This document shows positions 17,702 through 27,158 of a stretch of 50,169 nt of DNA, one piece after another. The DNA is from CAZTTH01 sp964615975 (GTDB lineage Bacteria > Verrucomicrobiota > Lentisphaeria > JABSQK01 > JAJFLO01), in NCBI GenBank assembly GCA_964615975.1, contig CAZTTH010000026.1, positions 1 through 50,169 of the forward strand, in the 5' to 3' direction. The notes below the pieces were generated by a model that saw only the letters and a list, made by a program, of their open reading frames with translations, had not been told where the DNA came from and ran no database searches. A program made the translations under genes and the position numbers. Every line of letters starts with the position of its first letter. Within the stretch, counting starts at the first letter, position 1.

Positions 17702-18961
17702 ATGAGTACAAGACCCATTCTTACTGCATTATCCTCCCGGCAAATGGCATTGTTCATTCGCGGAGCTAAAGGGCGGATTATTTATGCCGCCCCTGGGATC
17801 CAGGTCGAGACCGCTAAATCTCTTGCTGAACGAGTGGGTGAGTCAATATCATTAACAGTCAGCATCGATTTTGATGAACGTACTCTGCGTATGGGATATG
17901 GGGCCATCGAAGGGGTTGAAACGCTTCGTGATGCTGGTATTGAAATTACTCATTCTCCCGGGTTACGTTGTGGCATTCTGATTGTGGACAACAGAGGCTG
18001 GATTTTCACCCCCACAGCTCTCTATCTTGAGCAAGAACCACAAAGTGATGAAACCCCAAACGCCGTGGAATTGTCTGCCAACCAGGTGACAGCACTGGCC
18101 ATCCGCCTTTCTCCCGCAGTGAGGAAAAAGGCCATCGAGATGGCAATGACTCCAGAGGCAGCCAGGGAAATTGCCGAAATTCAGACAGAGCTCGGCATCA
18201 ATCCCTTGAAATCCACTCATTTCGATCATGTAAAGTTGGCAATTGATATGGCGCCACCTGTAAAATTCGATGTTGTTCGACAAGTACGCGTCTTTGAACC
18301 CTACCTGCAATACGTGGAATTATCCCTCACTGGCGCGGCGTTACAACGACATCGGGTACGCATTCCAAAGGCATTGCAAAATCTTGGTACATCCGAGGAT
18401 TTAAAAGACAAGCTCAGGACCACCTTTGAACTGATCGAAAAAGATAGCGCGTTATCATCGAGAGCACTTGATGATGAGATGAATGAAATAAAGAAGAACT
18501 TCACACCCTCATTGGGGAAAAATCAGCGGGTTGTTTTAAAATCAGCTAAACCACACTTATCAAAACGCATTGCGGATCTCCGGATAAAATTGGAAGCACA
18601 CCAAAAGAAGGTGGTGTCGGAGTTGCAGACAAAACTCGATGAGTCTAAAAAACAGATTGTCGACTATTATTTACCACTGGTGACAAAAAATCCACCGGAT
18701 GCACTATTGGGAAGCCTCATGAATCCTCACACCGATGATGCGGCGATCCGGTCATGGATTGAGAATGAAATCACCAAAGTAATTCCAGTTGCGAAAGACC
18801 TGATTCACAAAATGACACTGGAAGAACATTACAAGGACGTGACCTTTGAGACCCTTGACCGACCGGATTTTCTCCAATCCGTCAAGCAGGCGTTCCCACA
18901 CATCGATTGGGATAAGACTTACACCGACTTCAAGGCCGCCGGAGAAAAAGGCACAGAATGA
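17702..18961 (+). CDS. Degenerate phospholipase D-like protein with coiled-coil C-terminus
   Basis: A 419-residue protein. Residues 20-135 follow a PLD-like pattern: RIIYAAPGIQVETAKSLAER, a SIDFDERTLRMGYGAIEG strand-helix, then LRCGILIVDNRGWIFTPTA. The last segment aligns with the HKD strand, but the His and Lys are replaced, so nuclease activity is doubtful. The remainder is helical, with RIADLRIKLEAHQKKVVSEL and a neighbouring segment likely to be coiled coil. It has its own leader of 135 nt with no neighbouring coupling upstream. The stop overlaps the ATG of a 58-codon ORF (ATGA). It is presumably a defence-island protein; the family is not one I can name. Confidence 0.65.
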   Translation: MSTRPILTALSSRQMALFIRGAKGRIIYAAPGIQVETAKSLAERVGESISLTVSIDFDERTLRMGYGAIEGVETLRDAGIEITHSPGLRCGILIVDNRGWIFTPTALYLEQEPQSDETPNAVELSANQVTALAIRLSPAVRKKAIEMAMTPEAAREIAEIQTELGINPLKSTHFDHVKLAIDMAPPVKFDVVRQVRVFEPYLQYVELSLTGAALQRHRVRIPKALQNLGTSEDLKDKLRTTFELIEKDSALSSRALDDEMNEIKKNFTPSLGKNQRVVLKSAKPHLSKRIADLRIKLEAHQKKVVSELQTKLDESKKQIVDYYLPLVTKNPPDALLGSLMNPHTDDAAIRSWIENEITKVIPVAKDLIHKMTLEEHYKDVTFETLDRPDFLQSVKQAFPHIDWDKTYTDFKAAGEKGTE

Positions 18962-19134
18962 ACAAAATTATGATGAGACTGGAATTCACCCCAATAACGA
19001 TGGAAAACCTATCAAATAGTATTCTTACCTTGCAACATGGTGGCGTAGGCATTCCTGTTTACGACTCTTCCAATAAGCCACTCGCAGTCAATAATGACTG
19101 CGCCACACTGAATGTTTGCAACACGCTTGTATGA
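18958..19134 (+). CDS. 58-residue hypothetical protein overlapping the PLD-like gene
   Basis: The ATG at 18958 overlaps the PLD-like stop as ATGA, and the frame stays open for 58 codons to a TGA at 19132-19134. The product begins MNKIMMRLEFTPITMENLSN and continues without low complexity. It has no motif I recognise. It could be a small partner of the PLD-like protein or the truncated start of a lost third gene. The coupling is the only support. Confidence 0.35.
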   Translation: MNKIMMRLEFTPITMENLSNSILTLQHGGVGIPVYDSSNKPLAVNNDCATLNVCNTLV

Positions 19135-19167
19135 GTTTTCGAGAACTCATTAACGATTTGGTATAAT
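19133..19167 (+). promoter_or_regulatory. Possible promoter and operator before the PKS-like gene
   Basis: TATAAT at 19162-19167 is a consensus -10 box, about 90 nt before the PKS-like start. No good -35 lies 17 nt upstream. An imperfect 16-bp palindrome (GAGTTTTC/GAGAACTC, 19133-19148) occupies that position and could be an activator or repressor site. The support is by eye only. Confidence 0.3.
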
Positions 19168-19249
19168 AATTGTCTGATAATTTCTCAGAACCACAGGTTT
19201 TTTTAATATTCGAGACAACAATCATTTCCACTTGGAAAATTCATATCGC

Positions 19250-22200
19250 ATGAACTTGAATCAACATGTCCTGACGGTGGGAAAACATTCATTTGCCGGT
19301 CTATTTCCTGGAAGGTACGTTATCAGAGTTGCGCCTTACGATGGGGTTGATTTTTCCCGCTTATGCCTAATATTTTCCGGCCAAGGATCGGCTTTTCCAG
19401 GCATGTTTGCCCATGAATATCGGACGTTGACGGAAATCAGGCAACGGATCGATGAAGCCGACGAGCTGGCGAGCCGCATCAGTCTGCCGCCGATTTCTTC
19501 GTATCTGACCAATACCTCGACGGTCACCGGACAGGAATTGGTCAAGCTGCGGAACCTGTCGCTGTTCTCCATTCAGGTGGCCTTGACCGATTACCTCAAC
19601 TCTCACAACATCCAACCAACCATGGTCACCGGTTTCAGCATGGGCGAGATGGCGGCATTGGTCGCTGCCGGGATCGTTTCATTCCCGGATATGTTCATGA
19701 TCCTTCATTATCGCGATCACTGCGCACCGCCTGCGAATGAACTGGGATTCATGATCGCAGTCAGCGCCGAAAAAGACGCCATCACAGAGGCCCTTATCGG
19801 CACGGCCTATAACTTTTCCAATTTTTGCAGTCCCAGCCAGACGGTAATCTCCACCAGTCATAAAGATCTTCTCTCAATCCGCAAGCAACTAAAGGCAGCA
19901 AAATTACCAGCTAAACTCCTGAAAGAGGTTCCGCAACCCTATCATTCACCCCTGTTGGCGACGGTCTCCAGGCAAGTACAAGCCTATATAGAAGAGCAAA
20001 AATTCAACTTCCAATTACCGGTTATCCCCCTTTACTCCTCGGTTACCGATGAACTGATCACAGCGCACAACTTTTCCGGCGAATATGTTGCCGGTCTTAT
20101 TGCCCGCCAATTGATCACTCCGGTGGATTTCATCAGCCAAATCAAAGCCATCTATCACCATCGTTGTCATGCGTTCATGGAAGTGGGTCCCGGAGATACC
20201 TTCGTTGGTTTTGCTCATGAAATTCTGCATGGCGAAGATCATAAGATTCGTTCCCTGAATGAATGTTTTCCTGTCCTCAAAACCAACCCGATAGTGGCGG
20301 AACTGGATTTATCCACCAATAAGTTTTTCGCGATCCTGCGCGATATCATTGGCCGGGTAACCGGTTATAAAATCGAGAAGATCACCATCGAAGACAAGTT
20401 TCAGGAAGATCTGGGGATCGACTCCATCAAGAAAGCGGATATCCTCATCAGTGTGATGAAGGAATCAACAATTGGCCATCTGCCATTCTCGAATTTGGCC
20501 GGGGTAAAATCCCTGCGTGACGCGGTGACGATGTTGAGCGACGCCGAACAGCATGCCCCCGCAAACCCAATGGTTACGCTACCAAACACAACCGCTTTCT
20601 ATCGCTATGTCAAAACCTGGCGGTCCACCCCATTTCCCGCTCCATATAAGTCATCATCTTCCTCCTATCATTCCTTGATATTAAATCTTAATGAGATAAT
20701 GACCGGGAAATACGATCTGGTAAAAGAAGTCAATGATCATATTACCCATTGTCCTAATAACTATCGAGTACTGATAATCTTACAGTCTATTGATCCAGAC
20801 ATTGCCCTTTCACCCGGTTCATTTGCTCAAAGTCTATCACACCTGATGAATGTAATTGTGACCTTTCGCAACCTGACACCAATTTTGAAGAACGTGGAAA
20901 TCGATCTGGCCTTGATTACACTTGAAACTGGGCATCCCATACATCGGGGATTAAGCGCATTTTTCATGGCTATGCGCAAGGAATTATCGAAATTTTACTT
21001 TAAGTCCATCTCAATCTCTACTGCTCATACATCGGATATTTGTCGACAGATTGCCGAAAGAGAATTCCAGGACCCATTTTCGGTTGAAACTCGACATGAC
21101 CAATTCCAACGGTTTGTGGCTGTTTGGCAACTGGCGCCACTCGCTTTTGAGGGTACAGGGATCACTGATGGAAAGACAATCGTTGCTTTTGGCGGCGCTT
21201 CCGGAATCACCTATTCTCTGCTGTTGAATTTGTGTCGACTTGAACAGCCCATCATTCATCTGGTTGGACGTCGGGCGGAGTCTGATCCGGTTGTCGCGAC
21301 CAACCTGATGTCATTGCGCCATCTTAATCCCGAAATCCATTATCACTCATGTGATGCTGGTGATCATGTACAGGTCGCAGAACTATTAAAACAAATCCGT
21401 GATCGTCACGGACACATCGATACCATCATCAATGGGACGGGAGTGGAAGTCAGCAGGAAACTAATCGACCGTGAGGATCGTGAAATCGAAGCTGAACTCA
21501 GGGGGAAATTGGGACCGGTCTGGGCGATCCTTGATGCGGTAGAGATGGTGGCGCCACGTTTGTTCATTAACTTTTCCTCGGTTGTCGCCCAATGCGGCAA
21601 TGCCGGACAAACGGTTTATTCCTATGCCAATGCGTTAAGCGACTACTTGTTGGAAGAGTTCAATCGCCGGCAGGATCGTACCCGGGCAATCGCCATCGAT
21701 TGGCCGCCATGGGATGGAGTCGGCATGACCGCCAATCTGGGGATTAAGGAAAGTTTGCGGCAATTTGGACTGTCACTTTTAAGCGAATCCCGGGCGTGTG
21801 AATTGTTTCATCACGAACTAAGTGGAGGGACCAATGGCATTATATCCTATGCCAACCCAGCCGATGGAATGAAGTACACATTGCCTTTAAAGGGATATCA
21901 TCGCCTGAAGCCGCTACTGGGAGAATTGCAGGCAGAGATGTTCTTTGTCAAACACTATGTCCTGACCAGTGACCGGTATCTGCTCGACCATCAAATCGAT
22001 GGCATCTGTTATGTTCCCGCCGCGGTTGGCATCGGTACATTTATCGCTCTGGCGGCACTGCATGATAGTAGCTACAATCACCTGCGCAATTTTCAGATTC
22101 ATAATCCGATCATGGTGAAGTCAGATCCTGTCAACTGTCGCCTAGAAGCGCAGGTGATGAATCGGGGAAATGATCCGTCCGAAGTCCCCGCAATCACCAT

Positions 22201-22735
22201 GACCCTGAATTCCCCAATCCCCCATTTTTCCGCTGATGCCTTCATGACTCGAGAGTTTGAAGCGACAATACCGATGATCTCTTTGTTATCCAATAAACCA
22301 ACTGAAATGGGAACAATCTATGGTCCCAACGGTTTTTTTCATGGACCGACCTTCCAAACCATCCATGAATGTCGGATTGGTATCAATGGCCTGCTGGCAG
22401 CATCCGTCGATAATGACAAACTGCTTCCAATCCATTCCCTGTACTATTTCGATCGTCTCATCCAATGGCTCGACACCGCTTTTCAAATCCTGGCACTGAA
22501 TGCATTGCAGAACCATGGGGTCATGGCCATTCCGGTGAGTGTCGACGAAATCCAATGGCATTGGGATTACTCGATTGCTGATAGAATTTCAGTTATCCCG
22601 ACCAGTATGACCAAAGTAGACAGTGCTGTGACTGGGGATGTTATTGTTGTGAATGCCACCGCTCAACCGTTACTTCGTCTACAAGGAATTATACTGGCGG
22701 TGATCAAGAAAACCGACTCAATGTCGCGTCTATGA
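19250..22735 (+). CDS. AT-ACP-KR-DH polyketide/PUFA-synthase-like protein lacking a ketosynthase
   Basis: A 1161-residue multidomain protein from the ATG at 19250; a TTG at 19232 is an alternative. The acyltransferase domain starts at FSGQGSAFPGM (near residue 42) and has the active Ser130 in GFSMGE. The ACP has the phosphopantetheine Ser392 in DLGIDSIKKADI, a PfaA-like motif. The ketoreductase has GGASGI near 648 and a catalytic Tyr790-x3-Asn794. The dehydratase has H914 in DHQIDGICYVP and D1068 in FDRLIQ, so both active residues are kept. The order matches the part of PfaA-type and enediyne synthases after their ketosynthase. No KS domain precedes it here, so chain extension would need a KS supplied in trans. 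Product unknown; lipid or polyene is a guess. Confidence 0.85.
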   Translation: MNLNQHVLTVGKHSFAGLFPGRYVIRVAPYDGVDFSRLCLIFSGQGSAFPGMFAHEYRTLTEIRQRIDEADELASRISLPPISSYLTNTSTVTGQELVKLRNLSLFSIQVALTDYLNSHNIQPTMVTGFSMGEMAALVAAGIVSFPDMFMILHYRDHCAPPANELGFMIAVSAEKDAITEALIGTAYNFSNFCSPSQTVISTSHKDLLSIRKQLKAAKLPAKLLKEVPQPYHSPLLATVSRQVQAYIEEQKFNFQLPVIPLYSSVTDELITAHNFSGEYVAGLIARQLITPVDFISQIKAIYHHRCHAFMEVGPGDTFVGFAHEILHGEDHKIRSLNECFPVLKTNPIVAELDLSTNKFFAILRDIIGRVTGYKIEKITIEDKFQEDLGIDSIKKADILISVMKESTIGHLPFSNLAGVKSLRDAVTMLSDAEQHAPANPMVTLPNTTAFYRYVKTWRSTPFPAPYKSSSSSYHSLILNLNEIMTGKYDLVKEVNDHITHCPNNYRVLIILQSIDPDIALSPGSFAQSLSHLMNVIVTFRNLTPILKNVEIDLALITLETGHPIHRGLSAFFMAMRKELSKFYFKSISISTAHTSDICRQIAEREFQDPFSVETRHDQFQRFVAVWQLAPLAFEGTGITDGKTIVAFGGASGITYSLLLNLCRLEQPIIHLVGRRAESDPVVATNLMSLRHLNPEIHYHSCDAGDHVQVAELLKQIRDRHGHIDTIINGTGVEVSRKLIDREDREIEAELRGKLGPVWAILDAVEMVAPRLFINFSSVVAQCGNAGQTVYSYANALSDYLLEEFNRRQDRTRAIAIDWPPWDGVGMTANLGIKESLRQFGLSLLSESRACELFHHELSGGTNGIISYANPADGMKYTLPLKGYHRLKPLLGELQAEMFFVKHYVLTSDRYLLDHQIDGICYVPAAVGIGTFIALAALHDSSYNHLRNFQIHNPIMVKSDPVNCRLEAQVMNRGNDPSEVPAITMTLNSPIPHFSADAFMTREFEATIPMISLLSNKPTEMGTIYGPNGFFHGPTFQTIHECRIGINGLLAASVDNDKLLPIHSLYYFDRLIQWLDTAFQILALNALQNHGVMAIPVSVDEIQWHWDYSIADRISVIPTSMTKVDSAVTGDVIVVNATAQPLLRLQGIILAVIKKTDSMSRL

Positions 22736-23063
22736 GCATCATCAATCCAATATTAATCATGGGGATCAATGGATGGTCTGTCAAGAGCATGTCGTGTTTT
22801 CCCATGAATACCATGCTTCCACATGACAAGCCAGTAGCATCGAAGTCCTGCGTGAGAGCGATTTTAGAATTCTTTTCATGTGCGTTTGCCGGCAGAAAAC
22901 AACCCCTGCCTTAAGCATTGCAAGCGCCTCCGGTGGTCTCAGGCAGGGCGAGGCTTATATCAGGGAGATAAACCTCATTTTGTGATCTTTACCTGGAATA
23001 TGATGTGGGATTTTCCAAGAACCAATCGCGACAAACGGTTGAGCAAAATTAGTATTTTTTTTC
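22736..23063. other. Gene-poor stretch with a short coupled ORF and a hairpin
   Basis: An ORF of 60 codons starts at 22732, overlapping the PKS-like stop as ATGA, and ends at 22914. Its product is Met/Pro/Ser rich without a recognisable motif, and I cannot tell it from chance. A hairpin with arms CCCTGCCT (22904-22911) and AGGCAGGG (22941-22948) lies over its end; no T-tract follows. I see nothing else here. Confidence 0.3.
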
Positions 23064-23378
23064 TTAGAAAACGGCGTAGACAACTTTGGGATAATCGTAT
23101 TTGATATTTTTTTTCCAAACCGGATAAGTTGCTTCACACTGTTTCTGGTAATGCGGTTCGTTTTGCAAACGCAGATCGGTTTCTACACATACGTTTAGCT
23201 TGTCATCAACAAATGCAATTAATTGTTTCGATACGTTTTTCAGGTTGTTATAATCACCGGTTTCCATTTTATGATCCCCTTGATATGTTGTCGAATCTTG
23301 AGGCAATAAGGTTGCTTTATTCGGATTCAAACGGGCTGGTCCCTTTTGAAATCCAAGCGCTAACCAGTACTGTGACAA
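23064..23378 (-). CDS. Hypothetical small protein downstream of the DJ-1 gene
   Basis: An open frame of about 104 codons with a TTG start at 23378, only 26 nt after the DJ-1 family gene ends on the same strand. An internal ATG (near KMETGDYN) would give about 66 residues. The composition is balanced, with paired cysteines in NVCVETDLRL and KQCEATYP and aromatic residues near the end (YPVWKKNIKYDYP), unlike a chance frame. No signal peptide, membrane segment or known motif is visible. It may be a truncated or lineage-specific protein. Confidence 0.35.
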   Translation of the reverse strand: MSQYWLALGFQKGPARLNPNKATLLPQDSTTYQGDHKMETGDYNNLKNVSKQLIAFVDDKLNVCVETDLRLQNEPHYQKQCEATYPVWKKNIKYDYPKVVYAVF

Positions 23379-23404
23379 TAAAGCGAGTCTATCGCGATTG
23401 TCAT

Positions 23405-23965
23405 TTAAGTGCTCTCTAGACTATCGACCAGCATCCGGGCGCGTAACTCCCTGGCTGTTTCAGGTCTGCCGAATTTTTCCACCAGTAATAACGAAAATTC
23501 CAATGCCGAGCCCGGGCCATTTCCGGTAATAATATTCCCATCGCTGGTCACGGAAGCTCCTGTATAGTGCGCTTCACTGATCCCGGAAGCAAAAGACGGG
23601 TAACAGGTAAAATTTATTCCATTCATTACTCCCGCGGCATGCAAAGCGGTCGGCGCGGCGCAAATTGCGGCGAGGGGTTTGTTCTGTTTTTGCATATTGC
23701 GCAACAAATCAAGGACTTGGGGATGTTCAGCCAGATTTTTGGCGCCCGGCATGCCTCCGGGCAATACCACCGCATCCACCTCATTGGAGCTCAGTTCATT
23801 GAGCATGATGTCCATATGGATCAGGATCTCATGTGATCCCTGAACCGTCAGCGCATCAACACCAGTCATTAAGACTCTGAAATCAGCGCGGCGCAAGACA
23901 TCGACAATGGTGACAGCCTCCATTTCCTCAAATCCTTCGGCGAACAGTACTGCGATGGTTTTCAT
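23405..23965 (-). CDS. DJ-1/PfpI family protein (YajL/ThiJ type)
   Basis: A 186-residue DJ-1 superfamily protein. The nucleophile elbow is AAICAAPTAL with Cys102, preceded by LPGGMPGAKNLAEHP, and the acidic partner lies in FAEGFEEMEA. Length and motif order match YajL/DJ-1, which act in protein protection against oxidative or carbonyl damage (glyoxalase or deglycase activity is debated). The start ATG at 23965 gives the standard first strand MKTIAVLFA. The next gene on the strand, phosphofructokinase, ends 168 nt upstream, with nothing notable between. Confidence 0.9.
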   Translation of the reverse strand: MKTIAVLFAEGFEEMEAVTIVDVLRRADFRVLMTGVDALTVQGSHEILIHMDIMLNELSSNEVDAVVLPGGMPGAKNLAEHPQVLDLLRNMQKQNKPLAAICAAPTALHAAGVMNGINFTCYPSFASGISEAHYTGASVTSDGNIITGNGPGSALEFSLLLVEKFGRPETARELRARMLVDSLEST

Positions 23966-24133
23966 TTATAATGTCTCCATGGTTTGAGTTTGATTCTGAA
24001 CGCAATCCCCTGCCCTAAGGTAAGAGGTAAATCTTGATACGCATATTTTCCTTACTCAGGGAGGATTCCGACGTTAATTCCCCGCGCAACCATTATTTGT
24101 ATCGATGAGATTTTTATTCTGACACTCGTTCAT

Positions 24134-25516
24134 TCAATTATCCAGATAACGAATTCGTTTACCGACATCGACATTGAGGGAATGGAAGGGCTGGGTCAGG
24201 TTGCCGGCATTGAAGGACGTGCGTTGAATAAATTCGACATCGTCATGACCGATGGCATTGTTGAATATCGGGAGCAAGTACTCAATGCCAAGAGTTGAAG
24301 GTTTCATCATGGTGGGATTGTAAAACGCGGGATGCATCAGCCGGGCATGGATCAATCCCCAGCGATCACGCAACGCATTGGCGTTAATGCTGTCCAGATA
24401 AAAGCCGCGTTCACGATTCCATTGGAGAATGGAGATGGCATTATTTTGGCCGGCAAGGAGCATGTCGACGGCTTTTCCTCCTAATTGGGCGGCATAAAAA
24501 CGATCAAAAAGCAAGGGCCTGCCACCCCGCTGGACATGTCCGATCTTACGGGTGAAGATCACTGATTTGGCAAAATCACCGCGCCGGCTGCTGCGGAAAA
24601 AATCATCCTCAATGCGCTCGATCAATCGTTCGCGCAATGCTTCGGCGGCGCCGGTCAGCATCAGATTTCCTGCCGGATCCAGGGTGTCCTTTTCCGCGCC
24701 TAATTCCCGCCCATGCTCATCAACAATGCCTTCGCCACAGACGATCACGACATTTTTTTGCAAGGAATAAATTTCTTTGACACGTTCGACCAATAATTCG
24801 AGATTCAAGGGATGCTCGGGAACAAGAATGATATCGGGCTGGCCATAGGCTGCTCCCAGGGCGATATAACCGGAATGCCGTCCCATGACCTCGACAATGG
24901 CAATGCGGCGATGGCTTTCCGCGGTCGTTCTTACCCGCTGAATCCCGCCTACCGAAACAAACACCGAGGTCGCGTAACCGGGAGTGACGTAGTTAATGAG
25001 GTAATCCAGATCCATGGTGACATGAGAAAGCCGGCGATGATAGGTATGACTGTTATCCGCGGGGTTCTCCGTGCGCTGCCATTCATCGGGTTCACTGAGA
25101 TAGTTGAGCCCAAGGTCATTGTCGATGGTTTTGGGGGTCAGAACGGTCGGGATGAATTCCGCCAGTGGCTGTAAGCCGTTGAGCGTGCCATCGCCCCCCA
25201 CACAGATCAAGCCATCAATATTCAGTTTCCTGAGGCGCGTAATTATTTTTTTGAGCATTTTCCGATCATTGGCATCGACATAATCGCGCGAAGCGCCCAG
25301 AATGGTGCCGCCATGAGTGGGATCCAGTTCGGGAATTTCACGAAACAAGGGATTGAGATGCACATGCGGCACCCGCGGATTGAAGAGACTGTTAAATCCT
25401 TTGATCAACCCCACCACTTCAACCTTCAACTGATTAGCCCGCATCACCGCCCCATGGATGGAGGCATTTAATGCCGGAGTATCGCCACCAGCGGTAAGAA
25501 TACCAATTCGTTTCAT
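24134..25516 (-). CDS. 6-phosphofructokinase (long group)
   Basis: A 460-residue phosphofructokinase, converting fructose 6-phosphate to the 1,6-bisphosphate in glycolysis. The N-terminus MKRIGILTAGGDTPALNA and the motifs GGDGT (107-111) and PKTIDND (128-134) are clear, as is MGRHSGYIALGAA. Gly110 is the residue of ATP-using enzymes, while Lys129 is typical of PPi-using ones; this combination is known in the long ATP-dependent enzymes such as those of trypanosomatids. ATP use is therefore likelier but not certain. The extra length over the ~320-residue E. coli type fits that group. It follows ffh with a 1-base gap and is probably cotranscribed with it. Confidence 0.9.
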   Translation of the reverse strand: MKRIGILTAGGDTPALNASIHGAVMRANQLKVEVVGLIKGFNSLFNPRVPHVHLNPLFREIPELDPTHGGTILGASRDYVDANDRKMLKKIITRLRKLNIDGLICVGGDGTLNGLQPLAEFIPTVLTPKTIDNDLGLNYLSEPDEWQRTENPADNSHTYHRRLSHVTMDLDYLINYVTPGYATSVFVSVGGIQRVRTTAESHRRIAIVEVMGRHSGYIALGAAYGQPDIILVPEHPLNLELLVERVKEIYSLQKNVVIVCGEGIVDEHGRELGAEKDTLDPAGNLMLTGAAEALRERLIERIEDDFFRSSRRGDFAKSVIFTRKIGHVQRGGRPLLFDRFYAAQLGGKAVDMLLAGQNNAISILQWNRERGFYLDSINANALRDRWGLIHARLMHPAFYNPTMMKPSTLGIEYLLPIFNNAIGHDDVEFIQRTSFNAGNLTQPFHSLNVDVGKRIRYLDN

Positions 25517-25517
25517 C

Positions 25518-26936
25518 TCAGCGTCTCCGATTTTTTTGCTTGTGTTTTTTGCGTTGTGCCTTCTTTTCCTTCTGGCTGAGCACTTTGACTTGCCGACCTC
25601 CAGACAGCGGTCGCGCGGATTGACCGGCAGCAGAATTCGCAGGGTTCATCATATGGCCATATTGTGAAATCATGGAACGCATTTGTTCAAACCGCTTGAG
25701 CAATTGTTGCACCTCTACAATCGGCCTGCCGCACCCTTTGGCAATACGATTCCGGCGCGTATGAAGACCAAGGATTTCCGGCCGCGCGCGTTCCTCCGGG
25801 GTCATGGAACTTAATATCGCCTCGATATGTTTAAGCTTGTGTTCATCAATATTGGCGCCTTCCTTAAGTTTTTTGCCGCCCGGAATAAGATCCAGAATCG
25901 AAGACATGCCCCCCAGTTTCTTAAGCTGTTGAAGCTGATTGAGAAAATCATTGAGATCATATTTGTTGCGCAGCATTTTCTGCTCGAGTCGGCGCGCATC
26001 TTCTTCTGAAATTGCCTGCGCCGCCTTCTCGACCAGGCTGACCACATCTCCCATCCCGAGAATGCGCGAGGCCATGCGCTCCGGATGAAACACCTGTAAA
26101 TCATCAATGGATTCGCCGGTTCCAATGAATTTGATCGGTTTGCCAATGACCTTGCGAATGGAAAGGGCGGCGCCGCCGCGGGCATCGCCATCCAATTTTG
26201 TCAATATCACACCCGTGATATTCAACGCTTCATTAAAATGTTGTGCAACCGAGACGGCTTCCTGCCCCAGGGCGGCATCTGCCACCAAAAGGATTTCACC
26301 AGGCTGGAGATCCCGCTTTAACCGGATCAATTCATTGACCAGCTCGGTGTCGATTTGCAGCCGGCCGGCGGTATCGACCAAAAGCACATGGCGATTTTGC
26401 TGCCGGGCAGCCAATAACGCTTCACGCGCAATTTGAACGACATCAGTGGTGGCACGATTGGCATATACCGGCACGGCGATTTGTCTTCCCAGCGTTTCGA
26501 GTTGATCAATGGCGGCCGGCCGATAAACGTCTGCCGCAGCCATCATCACCCGCTTGCCTTCATTGGTCAGATTTCGAGCTAATTTCGCAGTCGAAGTGGT
26601 TTTGCCGCTGCCATGTAAACCCACCATGAGAATAACCGCGGGCGAACCAACAAAAGTCAGGGGCGCTGCTTCGTCTCCCATCAAACGGGTAAGATTGTCG
26701 TTGACTATTTTTATGGCCTGCTGGCCAGGGGTGATACTCTTCATCACCTTTTCACCCAGGCATTCCATTTTAACTTCGTCAATAAAATCCTTGACTATTT
26801 TAAAATTGACATCCGCCTCCAATAACGCCATGCGTACCTGACGCATGGCGTCATCGATATTGGCTACCGTGAGGGTTCCCCGGCCAGTTAATTGCCGGAA
26901 TGTTTCTTGTAGTTTGTCGGTAAGGCTTTCGAACAT
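25518..26936 (-). CDS. ffh: Signal recognition particle protein Ffh (SRP54)
   Basis: The GTPase of the signal recognition particle, which binds signal sequences and 4.5S RNA and docks with FtsY at the membrane. The 472 residues show an N domain, the G domain with GLHGSGKTT (106-114), DVYRPAAIDQL, DTAGRLQ and TKLDGDARGG, and the Met-rich M domain with RRNRIAKGCGRPIVEVQQLL and MRSMISQYGHMM. The M domain RNA-binding motif has a Cys where Ser is common (AKGCG). A basic tail (KKAQRKKHKQKNRRR) ends the protein. Upstream are 222 nt without a gene, which should hold the promoter. Confidence 0.97.
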   Translation of the reverse strand: MFESLTDKLQETFRQLTGRGTLTVANIDDAMRQVRMALLEADVNFKIVKDFIDEVKMECLGEKVMKSITPGQQAIKIVNDNLTRLMGDEAAPLTFVGSPAVILMVGLHGSGKTTSTAKLARNLTNEGKRVMMAAADVYRPAAIDQLETLGRQIAVPVYANRATTDVVQIAREALLAARQQNRHVLLVDTAGRLQIDTELVNELIRLKRDLQPGEILLVADAALGQEAVSVAQHFNEALNITGVILTKLDGDARGGAALSIRKVIGKPIKFIGTGESIDDLQVFHPERMASRILGMGDVVSLVEKAAQAISEEDARRLEQKMLRNKYDLNDFLNQLQQLKKLGGMSSILDLIPGGKKLKEGANIDEHKLKHIEAILSSMTPEERARPEILGLHTRRNRIAKGCGRPIVEVQQLLKRFEQMRSMISQYGHMMNPANSAAGQSARPLSGGRQVKVLSQKEKKAQRKKHKQKNRRR

Positions 26937-27158
26937 GATATCAATTTCTCCTCAAGAACAGGAACGGAAGGTATTTACATTGGCATGGGTGGAAATCACA
27001 GTATACTATCTGGTCGGAGCGCTGAGTTTGCAACGAGATTTCCAATTTCGTCTCATCATATCTCTTGGCTTAATTTTAATCCATTCCTTTAAATACCATT
27101 TTATCAGAATATCAGTAATTAACTTAGTTAAACCCCTGTTATATGGATCATCATACCC

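Noticed and set aside
22732..22914. 60-codon ORF overlapping the PKS-like stop by ATGA
   Set aside because: The product is Met/Ser/Pro rich with no motif and contains part of a hairpin; a chance ATGA is likely enough that it is only noted in the region entry.
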